The notes under the pieces: model-generated
Seen by the model: the letters and a program-made list of their open reading frames with translations, nothing else
The model's database searches: none
What the model was told of the DNA's origin: nothing
Translations under genes and position numbers: made by a program
Assembly (NCBI GenBank): GCA_003158585.1
Contig: PMKE01000067.1
Span: forward strand, 1-64,000
Reading direction: 5' to 3'
Length of the DNA stretch: 64,000 nt
From: Alphaproteobacteria bacterium
Lineage (GTDB): Bacteria > Pseudomonadota > Alphaproteobacteria > Micropepsales > Micropepsaceae
Part shown: positions 26,671 through 35,533 of the stretch, piece after piece
How the letters are laid out: each line of letters starts with the position of its first letter
Position numbering within the stretch: position 1 is the first letter of the stretch

Positions 26671-28083
26671 ATGCGGTGGATTGCGAAAGTCCAGTGGGAG
26701 GCCGTTTGCGTCCTTGCGGTCGTCCTGGTCGGGGTAGTCGCCCGTTCCTGGCAGATCGGCTACAGCTTCGATAGCGACGAGATATTCTCCGCTGCGCTGG
26801 CGGGCGGTTCGTTCTCGCAGTTCCTCGCCGGATCGCTGCACGACGCCACGCATCCGCCGCTGTACAATCTCCTGCTCCATGTCTGGCTATCGGTGTTCGG
26901 AACCAGCGAGATCGCCGCGCGGGCGTTGAGTGTGGTGTTCTCCTGTGGGTTTCTGTTTTTCGCCTACAAGCTGCTGCGGCGCTATCTCGACGCGTGGCTG
27001 GCGCTCGCCATGCTCGCGGTCTTCGCGCTGAGTCCGTTCTTCGTCTATTACGGCCAGCAGGTGCGGCCGTATTCCCTGATCTGTTTTCTGTCGGCGGCAA
27101 ACCTCTTCGCGTTTTTCAAGGCCATCGACGCACCGGAAGAACGAAGGCCGCTACTCATCTGGGCGCTCAGCGGCGCGGCGCTTCTCTACAGCCAGTATCT
27201 CGGCGTGTTCTTCATCGGCGCGCAGATGCTTTACGCACTTTATTATCTGCGCGCCGAGCGACTCCGCTTTGCCGCCTACGGCGCGGCCGTGGTGGCGTCC
27301 ATCGCGCCTTGGGCCATCGCGGCGATGGGGGCGTCGCTGGCGAACCGGGCGGACCCGGTGCCGATGATCGCCTGGATGGTTCCGCCGCGGCCGTCGAATT
27401 TCGTCTGGTTCTATGCCTCCGCCTTCGGCACGCGCATCGCGATACGCTGGCTGCTGCTGGTGTTGGCGGTGCCGGTTGCTTTCTATGTCCGCCACATCGC
27501 CAAGACACGGAGCATACCGAAGGAGCACGTACTGCTCCTCGTTCTGGCGGTCGGGCTGCCGTGCCTCATTTACGCGATGTCGGTGTTGGGCCCCAAGCCG
27601 ATCTTCGTTTCGCGCCAGCTCGCGGGGGCCGCCGTGGCGTTCGTGCTGTTCGTGGGTGTGATGCTCGGCACCGCGCCGCGGCCCGTGGCCGCCGCCATCG
27701 CCGCGGTGCTGATCGGCTGGTGCGCCTTCTCGGTAGGCGAGTGGTTGCCGCAGAACAAGAACGAGCCCTGGCGCGAAACCGCAAGATGGCTCGACGATCG
27801 TTACGGAGCGGCGGAGGTGGTCGTCGGCGATCCCGTGGACAAGCTGCACCTACGTTACTACCGCAAGCCGGGGAAGATAGAGGCGTGGAGCGATCTGTCG
27901 AGCGTGGAAAAATCAGGAGAGTTCCTGTTCCTGTGCCGTCCGCATTACTGCAAGCCTCTGCGAAGCGATGAAATGCGCTCCCGCGTGTCGCCGCTCGCGA
28001 CGTGGGCTTGGGACAAATATCTCGGAGAGACGGGGTTCAACCGGATGACGGTCTATGCGGTGCGTCCGGCGCAACAACGCTAG
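26671..28083 (+). CDS. GT-C glycosyltransferase (family 39/PMT-like membrane protein)
   Basis: 470 residues with about ten membrane spans. The first periplasmic loop holds the FDSDEIFSAAL acidic motif (Asp-Glu) and HDATHPPLYNLLLH, the hallmark layout of GT39/GT83-type enzymes that use polyprenyl-phosphate sugars. A C-terminal soluble domain of ~100 residues follows. It would add a sugar on the periplasmic face. No strong ribosome site at the ATG; the folded repeat lies 62 bases upstream. Its stop overlaps the stop of the next, oppositely oriented, gene. Confidence 0.85.
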   Translation: MRWIAKVQWEAVCVLAVVLVGVVARSWQIGYSFDSDEIFSAALAGGSFSQFLAGSLHDATHPPLYNLLLHVWLSVFGTSEIAARALSVVFSCGFLFFAYKLLRRYLDAWLALAMLAVFALSPFFVYYGQQVRPYSLICFLSAANLFAFFKAIDAPEERRPLLIWALSGAALLYSQYLGVFFIGAQMLYALYYLRAERLRFAAYGAAVVASIAPWAIAAMGASLANRADPVPMIAWMVPPRPSNFVWFYASAFGTRIAIRWLLLVLAVPVAFYVRHIAKTRSIPKEHVLLLVLAVGLPCLIYAMSVLGPKPIFVSRQLAGAAVAFVLFVGVMLGTAPRPVAAAIAAVLIGWCAFSVGEWLPQNKNEPWRETARWLDDRYGAAEVVVGDPVDKLHLRYYRKPGKIEAWSDLSSVEKSGEFLFLCRPHYCKPLRSDEMRSRVSPLATWAWDKYLGETGFNRMTVYAVRPAQQR

Positions 28084-28244
28084 ACGTGCGGCAGGGATCC
28101 GCCGTGCAGGTCAACTTCGTTTTCGGGTTTGGCGTCTTTCTTCGCGGAGCGTTGCCCTGCGGCGCTCAGGTAATAGCCAACCACCGGCGCGAGGGCGAGC
28201 GACACCACCAACCAGATGCCTAAAGCGATCAATAGGGTGGTCAT
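28080..28244 (-). CDS. Small single-span membrane protein
   Basis: 54 residues: MTTLLIALGIWLVVSLALAP is a membrane span, followed by a short charged tail (AGQRSAKKDAKPENEVD). AGGAG is well placed before the ATG at 28244. The open frame extends to 28382, but the upstream part has no support. No family recognised. Confidence 0.6.
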   Translation of the reverse strand: MTTLLIALGIWLVVSLALAPVVGYYLSAAGQRSAKKDAKPENEVDLHGGSLPHV

Positions 28245-28594
28245 CCTAACTCCTAGGACTGTCCTCTGACATTGTCCGCAGCCCTGTCTCCGTTCTTCGG
28301 AAGCGCCGACTGCTTTGTAAGGGTATACCCCGCCTTGTTGCCCGGTAATTGTCTGCGGGCCCGATGCGACGATACGGCTCAATAGAGCGATGGGCGGTTT
28401 CTCAACAGCCGAGGAAGCTTTGAAATCGTGCGATGAGAAACCAGCGGTCGCGGGTTCGGCATCACGAACGACTAATCTCGCCTTTGTTGAGCCGAATACG
28501 TGGATTTGCTGCGATTATCTCTTATAGTCAGTCTATTCTAGATTCACAGATGGAACGCAGCCCGGCCGGGTACGAGTCGAAAAAAGGGGGCCCA
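28245..28594. other. Divergent non-coding region
   Basis: About 350 bases between two oppositely oriented genes. The right half (28430-28560) is AT-rich, with TATAGT near 28515 and a TTGAGC near 28490, but no well-spaced promoter pair. No repeat or RNA structure was seen. Confidence 0.4.
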
Positions 28595-28990
28595 ATGACC
28601 AACGACGGCACGCCGCCGGATCGAAGAGTGCGAAAGGTGTTCGCCCGGCGTGTGGGCGACATCGTTCTCGGCTCGGTCCTGCTTTTCGTCTGCTTGCCTG
28701 CGTTGGCGATGGCGAGCCTTGCGGTATGGTTCGAGCGCGCCGGTTCGCCCTTCCTGCGCCAGGAGCGGGTGACGCACGACGGACGCACCGTCGGCATCTT
28801 CAAGCTCCGCACGACGCGCGCCACCGCCTTCGGGCCCAGGATCACGCGCACGGGCGATTTTCTCCGCCGCAGCTACATCGATCATCTGCCGCTGCTGATC
28901 AACGTGCTCAAAGGAGACTTGTCGCTGACGGGTCCGCGGCCGGTGTTCGCGGACGTCGAGAATCCGTCGTTCGCATTGCGCGAACAATAG
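28595..28990 (+). CDS. Truncated bacterial sugar transferase (possibly non-functional)
   Basis: 131 residues matching the N-terminal two-thirds of the polyisoprenyl-phosphate hexose-1-P transferase family (PF02397): the membrane anchor DIVLGSVLLFVCLPALAMA, then FLRQERVTHDG, KLRTTR and LLINVLKGDLSLTGPRP. It stops about 20 residues after GPRP and lacks the usual GITGxxQ segment and the last ~50 residues. The region between KLRTT and RITRTGDFLRR is also about ten residues shorter than in the full-length enzyme at 53561-55129. AAGGGGG precedes the ATG at 28595. The short form may be a decayed copy, or a monotopic minimal enzyme. Confidence 0.75.
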   Translation: MTNDGTPPDRRVRKVFARRVGDIVLGSVLLFVCLPALAMASLAVWFERAGSPFLRQERVTHDGRTVGIFKLRTTRATAFGPRITRTGDFLRRSYIDHLPLLINVLKGDLSLTGPRPVFADVENPSFALREQ

Positions 28991-29004
28991 GCGCTCCATT
29001 CGGA

Positions 29005-30153
29005 ATGAAGGCGAACGCGACGCTTCTGCACGTCTTTCCGAGCTTTGCCGTCGGCGGCTCGCAGATGCGGTTCGCGGCGCTTGCCAATCATTTCGGGGGC
29101 CGCTTCCGCCATGCCATCGTGGCGATGGACGGGCGCACCGATTGCCTCGCGAACCTGCGCGCCTGTCTCGATATCGACTTGCCGAAAGTCACGCTGCGCC
29201 GACGCGACACGCTCGGCAATGTGCGCCGCTTCCGCGCGTTGTTGCGGCGTATGAAGCCGTCGCTTCTCGTCACCTACAATTGGGGCAGCATCGAATGCGC
29301 GATGGCAAACTGGCCGGGGCTTACACAGCACATCCACATCGAAGACGGCTTCGGGTCCGAGGAGGCGCAGCGCCAGCTGACGCGCCGCGTACTAACCCGC
29401 CGTCTCGTCTTGGCGCACAGCACGGTCGTTCTGCCGTCTCGGACGCTATACAAACTGGCCGCGGAAAGCTGGAAGCTGAATCCGGCGCATCTGCGCCATG
29501 TGCCGAACGGCATCGACTGCGCGCGCTTCGGCGCGCCCGGCATCGCTCCGTTCGATTGGCGGGGGGAGGGGCCGATCGTCGGGACGGTCGCCGCTTTACG
29601 GCCGGAGAAAAACGTCATGCGCCTCGTCGAGGCGTTTCATCGCGTGCGCGCCAAGATACAATGTCGCCTCCTGATCGCAGGCGACGGTCTCGAACGCGCC
29701 GCACTGGAAGAACGCGTCGCGGCTCTCGGGTTGAAGGACGCCGTGAAGTTCGCGGGGCATGTCACAGAGACGGAGCGGGTCTACGCAGCGCTGAGCGTGT
29801 TCGCGCTGTCCTCCGACACCGAGCAGATGCCGGTCACCGTGCTAGAGGCGATGGCCACCGGATTGCCGATTGCCGCGACGCAAGTCGGCGACGTGGCGGA
29901 GATGGTCGCCGCCGGGAACCTTCCCTTTCTGACGCCGCCGGATGCGGGCGCCTTGGGCAGGGCGATTTTGCGGCTGCTCGAAAATCCCGTTGCGGCAGCT
30001 TCCGTCGGCGCCGCCAATCGTGCCGTGGCGCGCGAGACGTACGGTCAGGATAGGATGTTTGCGGCTTATGAGGGTTTATTTTGCGGAAAGCCGCTTGAAA
30101 CGGGACGGGCGGGCGGCATGATGAAACGATTGAACACAGGCGGAGCACCATGA
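29005..30153 (+). CDS. GT4-family glycosyltransferase
   Basis: 382 residues. N-terminal HVFPSFAVGGSQMRFAALANHF, the interdomain HVPNGIDCARF, and the donor site TEQMPVTVLEAMATGLPIAATQVGDVAEMV are standard for GT4 enzymes. It starts 14 bases after the truncated sugar transferase, which suggests one transcript. Its stop overlaps the next start (ATGA). Confidence 0.87.
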   Translation: MKANATLLHVFPSFAVGGSQMRFAALANHFGGRFRHAIVAMDGRTDCLANLRACLDIDLPKVTLRRRDTLGNVRRFRALLRRMKPSLLVTYNWGSIECAMANWPGLTQHIHIEDGFGSEEAQRQLTRRVLTRRLVLAHSTVVLPSRTLYKLAAESWKLNPAHLRHVPNGIDCARFGAPGIAPFDWRGEGPIVGTVAALRPEKNVMRLVEAFHRVRAKIQCRLLIAGDGLERAALEERVAALGLKDAVKFAGHVTETERVYAALSVFALSSDTEQMPVTVLEAMATGLPIAATQVGDVAEMVAAGNLPFLTPPDAGALGRAILRLLENPVAAASVGAANRAVARETYGQDRMFAAYEGLFCGKPLETGRAGGMMKRLNTGGAP

Positions 30154-30329
30154 GCGGACTCTATTTTCTCGGCTCGATCATCGCGGTCTTCGTCGTCTTC
30201 GTCTGGTTCATCCGCAACGAAAAAGTGCCGGAGGATCAGCAGACGACGGGCCTGTTGGCGATGAAGCTGCCGGGCGCCGAGCCGCCGCCGAAGAAGAAAC
30301 GCCGTCCCTGGAGCCGCGAGGGGCGCTAA
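30150..30329 (+). CDS. Small membrane-anchored basic protein
   Basis: 59 residues, translationally coupled to the glycosyltransferase (ATGA overlap; CGGAG just upstream). One N-terminal span (LYFLGSIIAVFVVFVWFI), then a basic Pro/Lys/Arg-rich tail with PPPKKKRRPWSR. The stop overlaps that of the convergent beta-helix gene. Too short for most gene callers' default; no family recognised. A membrane tether for the enzyme is conceivable but unproven. Confidence 0.65.
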   Translation: MSGLYFLGSIIAVFVVFVWFIRNEKVPEDQQTTGLLAMKLPGAEPPPKKKRRPWSREGR

Positions 30330-31249
30330 TCGACCGTTCCCTGTCCCGACAGCGGTTTGATCGCGTGACCTTTGAACGTATTGCCGCTGAGGCGTGCGGG
30401 CGTTTTCGTCCCATTTCTCACGAACGTCGTTGCCGGGCCGTCATTGGTGAAGCTGTTGCCGGTGACGATGATCCCCTCGGAAGGCCGCTTGGCGTTTTCT
30501 TCGCCGATGCTGACCGCAACCATGGGGTTCTCCGTGTTCGGTCCCTTTTCCAGGATGTTGCGGGTCATCACCAGCGTGCCCCCGTCCGGGATATCCACGA
30601 GATAGCTGGAAGTGCCTTCGGGGCCGTCTTCGATCGTGTTGCCTACCAGTTCGGTGCGCCAGGCGCGCGACTTGATGTGATGGCCGATCCTGGTATTGAA
30701 GAAGTGCGATCCCTCGATGCGCAAGAGGCCCAGATGGCCGGCATAGATGCCGTGGGCGCAGCCTTCGTTCGGTACGCAGGCCCCGTTGCCCTCGAAGCTG
30801 CTGTTGCGAACGACGAGGCTTGCATTGCGATCGTTCCCGGTCAGGATGCCGTCCTGGTCGTTGCGGAAGGTGCTGTTCTCGACGACGAGCCGCGCGCCGT
30901 TGGCACGGATGCCGGAGCCGTTGCCCCCCTCAATTACCGCATCGGCGAAAACGATGTTGCGGATCGTGGCATTCTCCGCGTCGATGATGAAGATGCCCTT
31001 GTCCTCGCAGATCTTGCCGGCGAGAACCGGGCCCGCGCCGATGCCTTCGATGGTGAGACCGTTCGTTGCCCACGCGGCGCAATCTGCGTAATGGCTTGGC
31101 GCGATGCGAATCGTGTCGCCGGGTGCGGCGGCGCGGATCGCTTCGCTGGGCAGCTTGTAGACCTGATAGGGCCCGACGTTCAGCGTCGCGGCGAAGGCCG
31201 GGTAGACCGGCAACAGCAGGAACAGTACCCAACGTAACGACAGTTTCAC
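30326..31249 (-). CDS. Exported right-handed parallel beta-helix protein
   Basis: 307 residues with signal VKLSLRWVLFLLLPVYPAFA. The mature part has repeated short strands of parallel beta-helix type (GIRANGARLVVENSTFRNDQDGIL, SLVVRNSSFEGN, LLRIEGSHFFN) as in NosD/pectate-lyase-like proteins. I set the GTG start at 31249 because GGAGAG lies seven bases before it; the ATG at 31285 has none. A possible polysaccharide epimerase, lyase or hydrolase of the periplasm; catalytic residues are not evident. Confidence 0.8.
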   Translation of the reverse strand: MKLSLRWVLFLLLPVYPAFAATLNVGPYQVYKLPSEAIRAAAPGDTIRIAPSHYADCAAWATNGLTIEGIGAGPVLAGKICEDKGIFIIDAENATIRNIVFADAVIEGGNGSGIRANGARLVVENSTFRNDQDGILTGNDRNASLVVRNSSFEGNGACVPNEGCAHGIYAGHLGLLRIEGSHFFNTRIGHHIKSRAWRTELVGNTIEDGPEGTSSYLVDIPDGGTLVMTRNILEKGPNTENPMVAVSIGEENAKRPSEGIIVTGNSFTNDGPATTFVRNGTKTPARLSGNTFKGHAIKPLSGQGTVD

Positions 31250-31350
31250 GCGATTCTCTCCGGCTTGACGCACCGACGAATCCATAGGCTACAGTGCCTG
31301 CGCAGGTAAAGGACGGCGCGCCGTTTACCGCGCGTCCGTCGGGCAATCGG

Positions 31351-32148
31351 ATGTCATATATCTTTTCGAAAATCTTCGAGGCGGTTACGCAGCCGAGTAC
31401 CGTGCTGCTGCTGCTGTCGCTCGCCGGAGCGGTGTTGACCTTGCGGCACCAAGGCTCGCGCTGGGGCCGCCGTCTTTTGATCGCCGGTGTGGGCGGACTT
31501 GCGGCCTGCGCCTTCTTGCCGGTCGGCACTTGGATGCTGCGGCCGCTGGAGGATCGCTTTCCACCGCCCGGTCCGCTGCCGGAGCAGGTGGACGGCATCA
31601 TCACTCTAGGCGGCGCTATCGACATCGACAAAAGCGAAGACCGAGGCATCCCCGTGCTCAACGATGCCGCGGGACGGATGACGGCGTTCGTCGCCCTGGC
31701 GCAGCGCTATCCCGAAGCGCGGCTCGTCTTCACCGGCGGTTACGGCTCGCTGTTTCCCGGGAAGACGAGCGAAGCACAGGTGGCGCGGACATTCTTCCGC
31801 GACCTCGGGCTCGATCCGCGGCGCTTCGTATTCGAGAGCGCCAGCCGCAACACGCGCGAGAACGCCGTCTTCACGCGGCAGCTCGTGACGCCGAAGCGCG
31901 GCGAGCATTGGCTGCTGGTGACGACGGCGGCCGACATGCCGCGCGCCGTGGGATGCTTCCGCGCCGTAGGCTGGCAAGTGATCCCGGTTCCCGCCGGCTA
32001 CCACACGATGCGGAACGCCTCCGGCTTCACGCCCGGTCTCGTCACCGGCCTGCGCGATGTGAACTGGGCCACCCATGAATGGATCGGTCTCGTTTATTAC
32101 CGCCTGCGCGGCTGGACACCGTCACTGTTTCCGGAACCGGAGCGGTGA
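31351..32148 (+). CDS. YdcF/ElyC-type DUF218 membrane protein
   Basis: 265 residues: two N-terminal spans, then a DUF218 domain with DGIITLGGAIDIDKS, LVFTGGYGS and ESASRNTRENAVFT. ElyC and SanA relatives affect envelope polysaccharide or peptidoglycan metabolism. Gene ends overlap with the next (GTGA). The ATG at 31351 has only a weak ribosome site. Confidence 0.85.
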   Translation: MSYIFSKIFEAVTQPSTVLLLLSLAGAVLTLRHQGSRWGRRLLIAGVGGLAACAFLPVGTWMLRPLEDRFPPPGPLPEQVDGIITLGGAIDIDKSEDRGIPVLNDAAGRMTAFVALAQRYPEARLVFTGGYGSLFPGKTSEAQVARTFFRDLGLDPRRFVFESASRNTRENAVFTRQLVTPKRGEHWLLVTTAADMPRAVGCFRAVGWQVIPVPAGYHTMRNASGFTPGLVTGLRDVNWATHEWIGLVYYRLRGWTPSLFPEPER

Positions 32149-33062
32149 CGGCGCTCGCCCTTCCCGGCGGGATCGTGCGGCCGGAATTCGCGCGCTTCAC
32201 CGATTATGCCATCGAACTGGCGCAAGTGGGGCAGGGGCAATGGGGTGCCTTCCGCGCGCTCGATCTCGATCTCGACGCCGTGCTCGACATCGCACGCGGC
32301 TGGGGCCGCCAGCTCGAAGGGATCGAGAGGCCGTGGCTGTGCTGGAACGTCGACAGCGATTGGTGCCTGGTGCAGCAGAAGCTGGTGCGCGAGGCCGGCT
32401 GGACGCCGCTTGTCGGCTTCGATCCGCGCGTCGGTCCGCCGAAGAAGGTTCTGCCGGGCGCGGTGGTATTCGATTTCAACGAACATCTCGGCCTGCCGCT
32501 GCTCTATCCGCACTTCCCGCTGGAGTTTGCTTTCCTGTTCGCCGGGAAGATCGCCTTCTGGCATTCGGACCTGCTCGTGCGGCGCGAGAAGATGCGGACT
32601 CTGGCGGCGATGTTCGACGAACTGAAAGACGGCCGCACGGCGGCGGCCTGGGTCGATCCCGGTCTGCGGCACCGCTTCTGGGAGAGGCGCAACCGCTATT
32701 GGGAGCTGGTCGGCTGCACCACGCGCGCGGCCAGCCGCGATCAGTTCGAGAAAGGCTGCGGCTGGTGGATGGCCTATTGGGCGCATCCCAACCAGAAAGA
32801 GGGCAGGACCATCCGGCGGCGTTTCTACTGGGACCACGGCGCGGGCATCTATTACTGGCACAAATACGCGGGCGGCGACGTCGCTGCGATCGACGGGCGG
32901 GAATTCGAGGAAGGCCACTTCACCAAGATCGGCAACAAGAACTATGCCGGGGTGCGCGAGCCGAACGGCTCGGACGTGCGCCGGGACATGTCGCAGGAAC
33001 TCGTGCGCCACTTCGATCTCAAGCAGGCCTGCGAGAAGCTGGAATTGACGGACTTGCTATAA
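32145..33062 (+). CDS. Conserved-looking protein of unknown function, coupled to YdcF-like gene
   Basis: 305 residues, soluble, no signal peptide. Rich in aromatic residues: WLCWNVDSDWCLVQQKL, GCGWWMAYWAHPNQKEG, FYWDHGAGIYYWHKYAGG. The GTG start overlaps the previous stop. The codon use and GC pattern match true genes. Residues such as D, E and H in the WxxD and HFTKIG regions could be catalytic, but I do not recognise a family. Context suggests a role in the polysaccharide. Confidence 0.75.
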   Translation: MTALALPGGIVRPEFARFTDYAIELAQVGQGQWGAFRALDLDLDAVLDIARGWGRQLEGIERPWLCWNVDSDWCLVQQKLVREAGWTPLVGFDPRVGPPKKVLPGAVVFDFNEHLGLPLLYPHFPLEFAFLFAGKIAFWHSDLLVRREKMRTLAAMFDELKDGRTAAAWVDPGLRHRFWERRNRYWELVGCTTRAASRDQFEKGCGWWMAYWAHPNQKEGRTIRRRFYWDHGAGIYYWHKYAGGDVAAIDGREFEEGHFTKIGNKNYAGVREPNGSDVRRDMSQELVRHFDLKQACEKLELTDLL

Positions 33063-33097
33063 AGAATGTCATCCCCGGCGGACGCGGCCTCGTCAAC

Positions 33098-33184
33098 CTG
33101 AGGTGCCCCACGCGCGTCATGCTGAGGTGCCCGGCGCGTCCTTCGAGGCTCGCTTCGCTCGCACCTCAGGATGACGCGCCGGGC
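33098..33184. repeat. Nested intergenic palindrome
   Basis: CCTGAGGTGC (33098-33107) matches GCACCTCAGG (33161-33170) in reverse; within and next to it GCCCGGCGCGTC (33129-33140) pairs perfectly with GACGCGCCGGGC (33173-33184). It lies between two convergent genes and may terminate both. A related style of GTCATCC/GGATGAC arms occurs in the 160-base repeat, but the sequence is different. Confidence 0.6.
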
Positions 33185-33263
33185 CTCGAAGCACGCGTGT
33201 GGGGGCCTCGAAGTGCAGGGCCGCGCTCGGCCGGGGGTGACAATTATATTCGTGACGCCTGCC

Positions 33264-35294
33264 CTACCGTTCCTTCCAGGGAACGATCATCCATTGCGGG
33301 GCGACGCCGATGGACGGTTGCACGGGGCGATGCCGAAACTTGCTCCAGGCTTCTTCGGCGCCCGGCACTCCCGCATCGACCGCGGCCGCAAGCGCCGGCT
33401 GCATCTGCGCCGGATAGCCGCCGGGATCGTCCGAATTCCCCATCATCTCGCCCGCGCGCCTCAGCTTGAACACCTTTGCCATCTCGGAGTCGGCGCATTC
33501 GAGCTTTCGCGGATCGTTTGCCTCCCGGTATTCCTTGGGGAAATTTGCGACATAGGCGTCGGCCCAGCTGTTCAGGAAGACGTGCTCGGACGATTTCATC
33601 ATCATGTAGTACTTCGTCGCCATCACGTAGCAGTAATCCGGATTGATCATGCGCTGCACGGGGAAGGCCGCCTTCCACCTCGCGAAGGGCCGGAATTCGT
33701 CGAAGCCGAGCTGCACCGTGTATTGCGCGGCCCAGGTCAGGAAATCGTCCATCCAGGGGGCGATGGCGTTCGTGTCCTGCGGACGTGTCGCGGCGTGGAA
33801 GACGTTGGCGTTAGGGTTGTTCGTATACTGAACGTCGTACCAGTCGGCATTTGCCTTGAGTTCGCGCAGTAGCGTCGCCTTCATTGGGTCGGCGTCGGGG
33901 GTGATGAAGGCCGCCTGCGCCAGGGTGCGCAGCGACCAGCCCTGGCCGCGGATCTGGTCCCAGCCAATCAGGCCCTTGCCGAGGCCGTGATATTCGGGCG
34001 CCGTGCCCCAGGAATTCCATTGCGACCAGAATTGCAGCTCTTCGAGGTAATAGCGCTCGCCGGTCACGGCGTAAGGGATGAAGGCCAGCGAGGGCTCGTG
34101 TGCCGCCTCGGCCATGAAGCCTTTGCGGAGGTCGAACATCTTCGGCGGCTGAAGATTGCCGGGACGGCCGACGTAATTCGAGTGCGTGCTGATCTTGGGG
34201 AATTCCTCGGTGGTGGAGGGCCTGCCCGTTTTCTCGTTGCGGTAATGGGCGGGGAAGCCGCCGCCGAGATCGCCGGCCGACAGCATCATGTCGGCGAAGC
34301 GTTTGTCCATCGTCAGAAGATAGGCGACGGTCCAGCTCGGCAGCGGGCCGATGTCGGGACGGCCGCCCGTCGACGGCATGTGGGGATCGACGATGCCGGG
34401 GCCCATCGGATCGAGGTTCGCGGAGCGGAACTTCTCCATCAGATTCGCGTACTGCCGCGACGGCGCGTCCGGGTCGTAGTTCGGGACGATGCGCGTTCTC
34501 TTGAGATAGGCAAGGTCCTGCTTAACGTAGATTTCGGCCGGGGTACCCCACCAGAACACCTTGCGCCAGCGCGTCTGCGCCTGCTGCACCATGCCGGCTT
34601 TGGCGAAGACCGATTTTCCGCCGATACGGATTTCGGCGTCGTAGGCTTCCGATTGCGGATCGGGCACCCAGGTCCAGGTGTTCTCGACATCCACTTCGAT
34701 GCGCAGCGGGCGATCCTTGCCGTAACTACGGATGCCGAAGCGCACGGCTAAATGCGGATCGGGTTTGCCCGCGGCGTCGCGCAACGGCCCCGACACCCAC
34801 CACTCCGTCACCAGCGGGCCGGACAGCCAGGTCTCGGTTTTTCCGCGCGCCAACAGATCGCGCGCCGAAGCCGTCAGGTGATTGCCGCCGACGGTCAGAT
34901 CGACGACGGCATCGAACCCGGCGGGCAGCGCCGCCGTTGCAACGGGGGCGCCTTGCGCCGGTGTGCCGCGCACGATCGCGACGGAGAAATCGCTGCCTGC
35001 GGAAAGGCGCGGTACGTCAAGCGTGAGAACGGCATGGCGCAGCGAACCGTCTCTGTTGTGCGCCTTGGCGTCCACCTGCAACGGGATGGGATTGCCGCTG
35101 CGGTCCACGGCGGCGAGCGTGGTCCCTGCCGGTACGTCGCCGTTCGCGAACACCGCGCCGAAGGTGACGGGCACATCGCGCTCGACACTGCCGGATTGGT
35201 TCTGTAGCACATAGGTCACGATCGCATCGCCTGCGGCGGCGGGCACACACACTGCGATAACGGAAAACAACATCGACGCGATGCGAAGGTGCAT
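33264..35294 (-). CDS. Exported multi-domain protein, possibly rhamnogalacturonan lyase-like (PcRGLX/YetA type)
   Basis: 676 residues with signal peptide MHLRIASMLFSVIAVCVPAAA. The N-terminal beta domain has VPVTFGAVFANGDVPAG and the long C-terminal part has helical (alpha/alpha-barrel-like) character with many Trp/Tyr (LEELQFWSQWNSWGTAPEYHGLGKGLIGWDQIRGQGW). That order of a beta domain followed by a helical toroid is reminiscent of the PcRGLX/YetA family of polysaccharide-degrading enzymes. The assignment is tentative. It is monocistronic. Confidence 0.6.
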   Translation of the reverse strand: MHLRIASMLFSVIAVCVPAAAGDAIVTYVLQNQSGSVERDVPVTFGAVFANGDVPAGTTLAAVDRSGNPIPLQVDAKAHNRDGSLRHAVLTLDVPRLSAGSDFSVAIVRGTPAQGAPVATAALPAGFDAVVDLTVGGNHLTASARDLLARGKTETWLSGPLVTEWWVSGPLRDAAGKPDPHLAVRFGIRSYGKDRPLRIEVDVENTWTWVPDPQSEAYDAEIRIGGKSVFAKAGMVQQAQTRWRKVFWWGTPAEIYVKQDLAYLKRTRIVPNYDPDAPSRQYANLMEKFRSANLDPMGPGIVDPHMPSTGGRPDIGPLPSWTVAYLLTMDKRFADMMLSAGDLGGGFPAHYRNEKTGRPSTTEEFPKISTHSNYVGRPGNLQPPKMFDLRKGFMAEAAHEPSLAFIPYAVTGERYYLEELQFWSQWNSWGTAPEYHGLGKGLIGWDQIRGQGWSLRTLAQAAFITPDADPMKATLLRELKANADWYDVQYTNNPNANVFHAATRPQDTNAIAPWMDDFLTWAAQYTVQLGFDEFRPFARWKAAFPVQRMINPDYCYVMATKYYMMMKSSEHVFLNSWADAYVANFPKEYREANDPRKLECADSEMAKVFKLRRAGEMMGNSDDPGGYPAQMQPALAAAVDAGVPGAEEAWSKFRHRPVQPSIGVAPQWMIVPWKER

Positions 35295-35373
35295 GGGGAT
35301 GGGTTGCTCCAGATTTTAATAACGCGATGCGGGATTAACGGCGACCAGACCGGATTGTGTTCTAGGTTTCCTA

Positions 35374-35533
35374 ATTACCTCACTTGTCATCCCGGCCAAG
35401 CAGCGCGTAAGCGCTGCGCGTGCCGGGACCCACTCATTCACAAGCGCATGCTTATAAGTGGGTCCCGGGTCTCCGCTGCGCTTCGCCCGGGATGACAAGT
35501 TGGGTTGATTCAATCAGAACACATCCGACTCTA
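35374..35533. repeat. Structured 160-base dispersed repeat, copy 2
   Basis: Same element as at 26448-26608, same orientation, and also lying upstream of a plus-strand polysaccharide gene. Outer arms CACTTGTCATCCCGG and CCGGGATGACAAG, three internal hairpins, and the tail with TTGATTCAATCAG and CACATCCGACTCTA are kept; differences are scattered and mostly in loops. The rest of the gap between 35295 and 35719 holds no gene; no promoter could be set with confidence. Confidence 0.85.

Noticed and set aside
26448..35533. Composite transposon bounded by the two 160-base repeats
   Set aside because: The copies are in direct orientation, no transposase lies between or beside them, and the genes in between have normal composition.
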